Shown piece after piece: positions 44,181 to 46,420 of a stretch of DNA of 46,420 nt; the first letter of the stretch is position 1, and every line of letters begins with the position of its first letter. The notes beneath the pieces are model-generated. The model made no database searches. It was not told the DNA's origin and saw only the letters and a list, made by a program, of their open reading frames with translations. The translations under genes and the position numbers were made by a program. Origin of the DNA: Gnetum montanum (lineage: Eukaryota > Streptophyta > Gnetopsida > Gnetales > Gnetaceae); assembly GCA_015680685.1 (NCBI GenBank), contig MNCI01000125.1, positions 1 through 46,420 of the forward strand. The letters run 5' to 3'.

Positions 44181-46420
44181 ACAAGCTTGTTGGTTTTATT
44201 TCAAAGAGAGTTTTTGGGTTTGTCTTCTTCTTGTGGTTTTATGGAGACAAAGAAGAGAATCTCCTCCTTGTCCAACTGTATTCCATCTTTGTTTGTTTGT
44301 GTTGCTTGTTATTCATTTTCGTTTAGCTTTCTCTGTTGAATTTCTTGTCTGTATTGTTTAACTTGAACTTGTTTTTCTACTAGGATCGTAGATTGTGGTA
44401 TTGAGCTTTCCCATGAAATGCCTGAATGTGGGACTTGAGGATTTTTGGTATTGGCTGTGTGTTTGAAGCTACATGTTTTGATGAATTTGATGCCGCTGAC
44501 ACATGCCTAAGGGAGGCTCTATGGTAATCTGGTGGTGGTGATCAATGTTACAAAACTTGCAGGGTTTTTGTGAGTACTCACAGGGTTGCAAGTTTTGCAA
44601 AGAATCAAAGCCCTAAGTACTACTAGATCTTCAGCATGGTGAGCATGAAACTCGAAACCTACCAATTTTTACGAGTCTGATGAAAAAATAGTTTATTAGA
44701 GTTTTGGAAAAATAAATGAGATTGGATTAATGTTGAGTGAGCAGCCATGAATCCATTGATGATGACAAAACTGTTTCAGCTACCATGAAAATGCGTATTT
44801 TCTTTCTATTTGCCATAACACTTTAATGTTTCATATTGCAACAGCACATTTGGAGTTTCTTATTTCAACAATGCTCTTTTAGATTTTATCTTTCAATCAG
44901 CTTCCAAGGTGGAGGGACTTCTTACACATTTCTGAAGTTTTGCAAGGGTTTTCTTACCAACTAGTGCTTCCACAAACAAGCTGCACATCAATCCACTAGT
45001 GCAAGGTGCTGCGAAGGTTTTATCATGTAAAAAAGTTACTATCATAGTATCTTAAGTGGAGTATAGAATCAATCCACCATCGTTAGACAATAAAATTTTG
45101 GTTTCCGTTCAAGTTCTTTTGGTTGGATTTTATTGCCTATCCAATTCTAATCATTTTTATTTTTCTACCTTCATCAATTTTTGTACTTTGACTTGTTCCT
45201 TTTTCGCACCAAAATAACATAGCTATGGTCATTTGATTCCATTAATGTTGCATTCTTGCATTTTATCAGAGTTACATTACTGGTATGACGATTTTATCAG
45301 AGTTCTTCTAGCATTGATTTTGCATGAGGTTGCTAGCATTGAAGGGAATATTTGAATAAGTGAACAAATTACAAATCCACATTCAAAATTTTGTTGTCCT
45401 TTTGGAGATCATGTGTAATGCAAGTTCTCATATCTAATTTAATTATTTTAACTTTGCAATAATCCAGTTTTGTTAATGCAATCAATCAGTGTACCTTGTT
45501 GCTAAGGGTTACGACACAATTAATGATGGGACAAGTAAATCCAAAAATAGAAGACATTTCCATATTTTCCTAATACCAATACGTTGCCATCTGAGACAAG
45601 GGAAAAAAAACTTGCTTCCATTGAAATTTGATCTGTAACGAGTACAAGGACAGTATTGCATTGAATGTCATTTGTTTTCCAGTCGTGAAAAATGACCTTG
45701 AAAACTAAACCTCTGATTTTTATTTCAATAATTATCACTAATTATTTTGCTTAATGTTCTATGGCTACAATTGATATTCTCTTTTATTATGTGCTATTGT
45801 TTCGGAAGGATATCATTTTTGGTTCCTGCAGTGATCACAAAAGTGTTAAAAACTATGATTATAGAGGATAGAAGAGATTGATAATCCTTTTCTAGTAATT
45901 ATGCACGTTGAAGTACAAAGCTTCCTCTTCCTTGAGTAATGTAATTGCCATAGATTTAATTTGACATTTCTACAGTGGCTATTTAGAAAAAAAAATCATA
46001 TTTATGAAATACCACTTATTTAGATACCTTTATTTATTCACATGTTTCATCGGAGTTTTCTACAAGTGCTCTATCTTTTTATAATGTCAGTACACAATAA
46101 ATACACACAAACACATTGAACATTAATAGCTTTATCCAAAAGTCTTTGGATTCATGGTTGGTTCCTACCAGAAATGTGAAGTACTCTGTGTCTAACTATA
46201 CTAGGTGGGGTGTAAAAGTTGTATTTCTCTGGAGGCTAAATCTCGAATGGCTTGGCATTGCTTGAAATTTTTGCAACGAACATGTTTTCTTTAGTCTCAT
46301 GTTTAAAGATCATTGATGCCCCTTTTCTGAAACCCTCCAAGGACTTCCAAAACCACATTGACCATGAATTAACGTGCTCAAAATGCTAAAATTCATGACT
46401 TGTTTCGTATAAAATTGATA
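44181..46420. other. no recognisable gene; E4 3' side or flanking DNA
   Basis: AT-rich sequence without a family match on either strand. The E4 3' LTR should begin somewhere near 44200, but I could not match it to the 100-base LTR remnant at 31240-31339. The minus-strand 72-codon frame at 45520-45738 has no recognisable motif. One hairpin is listed separately. Confidence 0.5.
44551..44597. repeat. nested hairpin
   Basis: CAAAACTTGCA (44551-44561) is the exact reverse complement of 44587-44597. Between them lies the 12-base palindrome GTGAGTACTCAC (44570-44581). No known element type fits; role unknown. Confidence 0.75.

Noticed and set aside
44181-44460. E4 3' LTR
   Set aside because: Expected here, but no match to the LTR remnant at 31240-31339 could be found by eye; left unassigned.

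Overview
This window looks like nuclear DNA of a large-genome seed plant. It holds no intact gene; it is almost entirely nested, decayed LTR retrotransposons. A plant source is supported by a primer site complementary to tRNA-Asp (Athila-like), a Tat-type Ty3/gypsy pol with a second RNase H, a Ty1/copia element, and decay dominated by C-to-T/G-to-A changes. A gymnosperm would fit the old, degraded elements, but I cannot prove it from the sequence. I saw no rRNA, tRNA or CRISPR.

Layout. (1) 1-1700: AT-rich DNA with two small repeats and no gene. (2) E0, an old minus-strand Ty3/gypsy gag, is split into 1.7-3.125 kb and 21.57-23.11 kb. (3) E1 (3126-21567, minus strand, 18.4 kb) is inserted into that gag with a TTAAT target duplication. 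It has LTRs of about 1.9 kb, gag (19.26-16.0 kb), a 27-bp minisatellite, a multi-exon gene on the opposite strand (10.89-15.56 kb), a RT / dual RNase H / integrase pol (10.17-6.79 kb), and arrays of a roughly 30-bp repeat. (4) E2 (23396-31239, plus strand) is a shorter relative of E1: gag, a decayed protease and the same repeat families, but no RT, integrase or extra gene, and its 5' LTR is truncated. (5) E4 (31240-44180, plus strand) is a Ty1/copia element with gag, part of the protease, RT and RNase H, and no integrase core. (6) E3 (32411-41529, plus strand) is nested in E4 at the protease active site with a perfect GGTGT duplication. It has LTRs of about 0.87 kb and codes only for Gag and a second, 0.9-kilocodon protein; there is no RT or integrase. 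(7) 44.18-46.42 kb: no recognisable gene.

How it fits together. The two most unusual genes are the extra ORFs of E1 and E3. Both begin MAPK, carry a plant-mobile-domain-like stretch and end in coiled-coil-like sequence. Each appears to have its own promoter: a TATA box upstream of the E1 antisense gene, and a copy of E3's own U3 motifs upstream of the E3 gene. Other curiosities are TAGC-rich hairpins shared between the E1 LTRs and the introns of its antisense gene, a minisatellite that stays in the gag-pro reading frame, and a strong bias for in-frame stops to be TAG/TAA where Gln is expected. All coding entries are broken copies. Coordinates are by eye, and boundaries without a target duplication are approximate.
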